Positions 37,755-38,529 of a stretch of DNA of 38,529 nucleotides are shown here, piece by piece. The stretch is from positions 1 through 38,529 of the forward strand of contig CAWFFJ010000028.1 in the NCBI GenBank assembly GCA_963814875.1. Direction: 5' to 3'. How positions within the stretch are numbered: the first letter of the stretch is position 1; each line of letters opens with the position of its first letter. The DNA is from CAVSIS01 sp963814875 (GTDB lineage Bacteria; Acidobacteriota; Thermoanaerobaculia; Thermoanaerobaculales; Sulfomarinibacteraceae). The position numbers were made by a program, and so were the translations under genes. The notes under the pieces were generated by a model. It was given only the letters and a program-made list of their open reading frames with translations. It made no database searches and had not been told where the DNA came from.

Positions 37755-38138
37755 ATGCGACAACGTTCATCAGTCGTGTTCGCGTTGGTGCTCGTCGCCG
37801 GGCTGGCGACGCTCGCAACGGCCGCGACAGACGGCCACATGAAGCTGGCCAAGGGCGACACGGTCTACGCCTGCGACTGCGGCGCGAGCTGCCCCTGCCA
37901 GACCCTCTCCAACAACCCCGGAAAGTGCACCTGCGGCAAGGAGATGGTGAAGGCGACGGTGGAGTCCATCGGCGAAGGCACCGTGACGCTCAAGGCCGAA
38001 GGCTGGAAGGAAGCGCGGACCTTTTCCACCAATGGCGCCTACCACTGCAACTGCGGACCGTCGTGCACCTGCGACACCATCTCCCAGAAGCCCGGAACGT
38101 GCACCTGCGGGACCGAGCTGGTCAAGACCGCGAAGTAA
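37755..38138 (+). CDS. Exported 12-cysteine tandem-repeat protein (probable metal binder)
   Basis: A 127-residue protein from ATG 37755 with AGGAGGA upstream. Signal peptide MRQRSSVVFALVLVAGLATL, cleaved near ATA. The mature part has two copies of one unit (about 38-66 and 96-124) with the identical cysteine pattern C-x-C-x3-C-x-C-x9-C-x-C (Cys 40, 42, 46, 48, 58, 60 and 98, 100, 104, 106, 116, 118), first YACDCGASCPCQTLSNNPGK and second YHCNCGPSCTCDTISQKPGT. Between them lies a KxxxxxxVTLKAEGWKEARTF beta stretch. The density of CxC pairs suggests binding of soft metals such as Cu, Zn or Cd, similar in idea to metallothioneins but exported. The family is not recognised. Confidence 0.75.
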   Translation: MRQRSSVVFALVLVAGLATLATAATDGHMKLAKGDTVYACDCGASCPCQTLSNNPGKCTCGKEMVKATVESIGEGTVTLKAEGWKEARTFSTNGAYHCNCGPSCTCDTISQKPGTCTCGTELVKTAK

Positions 38139-38166
38139 ACCTGACCGAGGGCATCCGATGGAGCCG

Positions 38167-38192
38167 GGGGACCGGACAACGATCCGGTCCCC
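38167..38192 (+). terminator. Hairpin after the cysteine-repeat gene
   Basis: GGGGACCGGA (38167-38176) and TCCGGTCCCC (38183-38192) form a perfect 10-base stem with loop CAACGA, 28 bases after the stop. The downstream TGCGGGTCCTCGTC is only modestly T-containing, so termination strength is unclear. Confidence 0.45.
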
Positions 38193-38209
38193 TGCGGGTC
38201 CTCGTCCCG

Positions 38210-38215
38210 TACAAT
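38210..38215 (+). promoter_or_regulatory. Candidate -10 box of the YgjP-type gene
   Basis: TACAAT, five of six matches to TATAAT, ends seven bases before GTG 38223, consistent with a leaderless message. No ribosome site and no clear -35 are seen; the hairpin at 38167-38192 occupies that region. Confidence 0.35.
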
Positions 38216-38222
38216 CCCGGTC

Positions 38223-38529
38223 GTGAACTCCCCTTCCCGCACCCTGACCGTCGACGGCGTCATGCTCACGACCCGTGTCGTGCGTAAGCGGGTGCGCCAC
38301 GTCAACGCGCGCCTGGTGGGCAACGAGCTTCGCGTGAGCGCACCGCCCTCCATCCCGCCCACCGAGCTCGACGCGATCGTCCTCGACCTCGCCCGCAAGC
38401 TCGTCCGCCGGGTCCGCGCCGCGGTCCTTAACGGAGGGAACGAAGGGCTCGAGCTGGCGCGGCGGGTCGCGGCGCGCTTCCCCGACCCGCCGCGGGTCAC
38501 CGAGCTGCGCTTCGCGACCACCCAGCGCG
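38223..38529 (+). CDS. YgjP/DUF45-type metallopeptidase, N-terminal part (cut by window end)
   Basis: The frame runs from GTG 38223 to the right edge without a stop, giving 102 residues. It includes VVRKRVRHVNARLVGNELRV, SAPPSIPPTELDAIVLDLAR and, at the edge, VTELRFATTQR. The basic RKRVRHVN followed by LRVSAPP is the standard start of YgjP-like proteins, whose next element is normally RxRWGS and later the zinc site HExxH; both would lie outside. A role in protein turnover or DNA-protein crosslink handling (SprT-like fold) is known only loosely for the family. In-frame ATG 38262 is an alternative start but would remove the first strand. Confidence 0.7.
   Translation, partial: MNSPSRTLTVDGVMLTTRVVRKRVRHVNARLVGNELRVSAPPSIPPTELDAIVLDLARKLVRRVRAAVLNGGNEGLELARRVAARFPDPPRVTELRFATTQR

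Noticed and set aside
1..38529. CRISPR array, tRNA, rRNA or transposon
   Set aside because: No regularly spaced direct repeats, no cloverleaf with TTCGA-type arm, no rRNA sequence and no transposase-like frame were seen. Short tRNAs could still be missed by eye.

Overview
The window is high-GC bacterial DNA, densely coding on both strands. No rRNA, tRNA, CRISPR array, transposase or phage gene was found. Several traits point to Acidobacteriota, perhaps a Thermoanaerobaculia-like lineage: eukaryotic-like Ser/Thr kinases fused to WD40 or PD40 propellers, a secreted-protein tail ending in a FADSFESGDT-type motif, an S-layer-homology-like C-terminus, a DUF6600 protein, PilZ, and a CbcL-like multihaem cytochrome. 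This placement is inference; Myxococcota is the main alternative.

Layout. 1-3.6 kb: a gene tail, a GT-C glycosyltransferase and a convergent DASS anion transporter. 3.8-7.9 kb: a broken alpha/beta hydrolase, a frameshifted secreted protein and a visibly lower-GC membrane spermidine-synthase-like methyltransferase. 8.1-17.8 kb: the most distinctive region, with an FHA-kinase, a giant TPR-kinase-TPR-double-WD40 protein (three frameshifts), a membrane HEAT-repeat protein and a kinase-PD40 protein. 17.9-24.8 kb: an orphan secreted-protein tail, PilZ, ERCC4 nuclease, pirin, a GyrI-like exported protein, a DUF6600 protein, a small membrane protein and a B3/4-domain protein. 25.2-29.5 kb: an 11-haem cytochrome c/b fusion, a POT transporter and a small membrane protein. 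29.7-37.0 kb: mostly exported proteins, namely an S33-type peptidase (frameshifted), a DUF1223 protein and its internally deleted duplicate around an SLH-like protein, and an 1101-residue BNR/Asp-box protein. 37.2-38.5 kb: a helix-hairpin-helix protein with a lysine tail, an exported 12-cysteine tandem-repeat protein and the start of a YgjP-type metallopeptidase.

How the genes work together. The FHA-kinase and the TPR-kinase-WD40 gene overlap by a GTGA junction, and the HEAT gene overlaps the next end, so these three are probably co-translated as a phosphorylation-dependent scaffold. The cytochrome would pass quinol electrons outward. Many other genes encode exported or envelope proteins.

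Caution. At least seven reading-frame breaks interrupt otherwise intact families. They may be indel errors in the assembly rather than true pseudogenes; raw reads would decide. The most unusual structural signal is a two-part hairpin element of nearly identical geometry found right after two unrelated stop codons (19431-19528 and 29532-29632).
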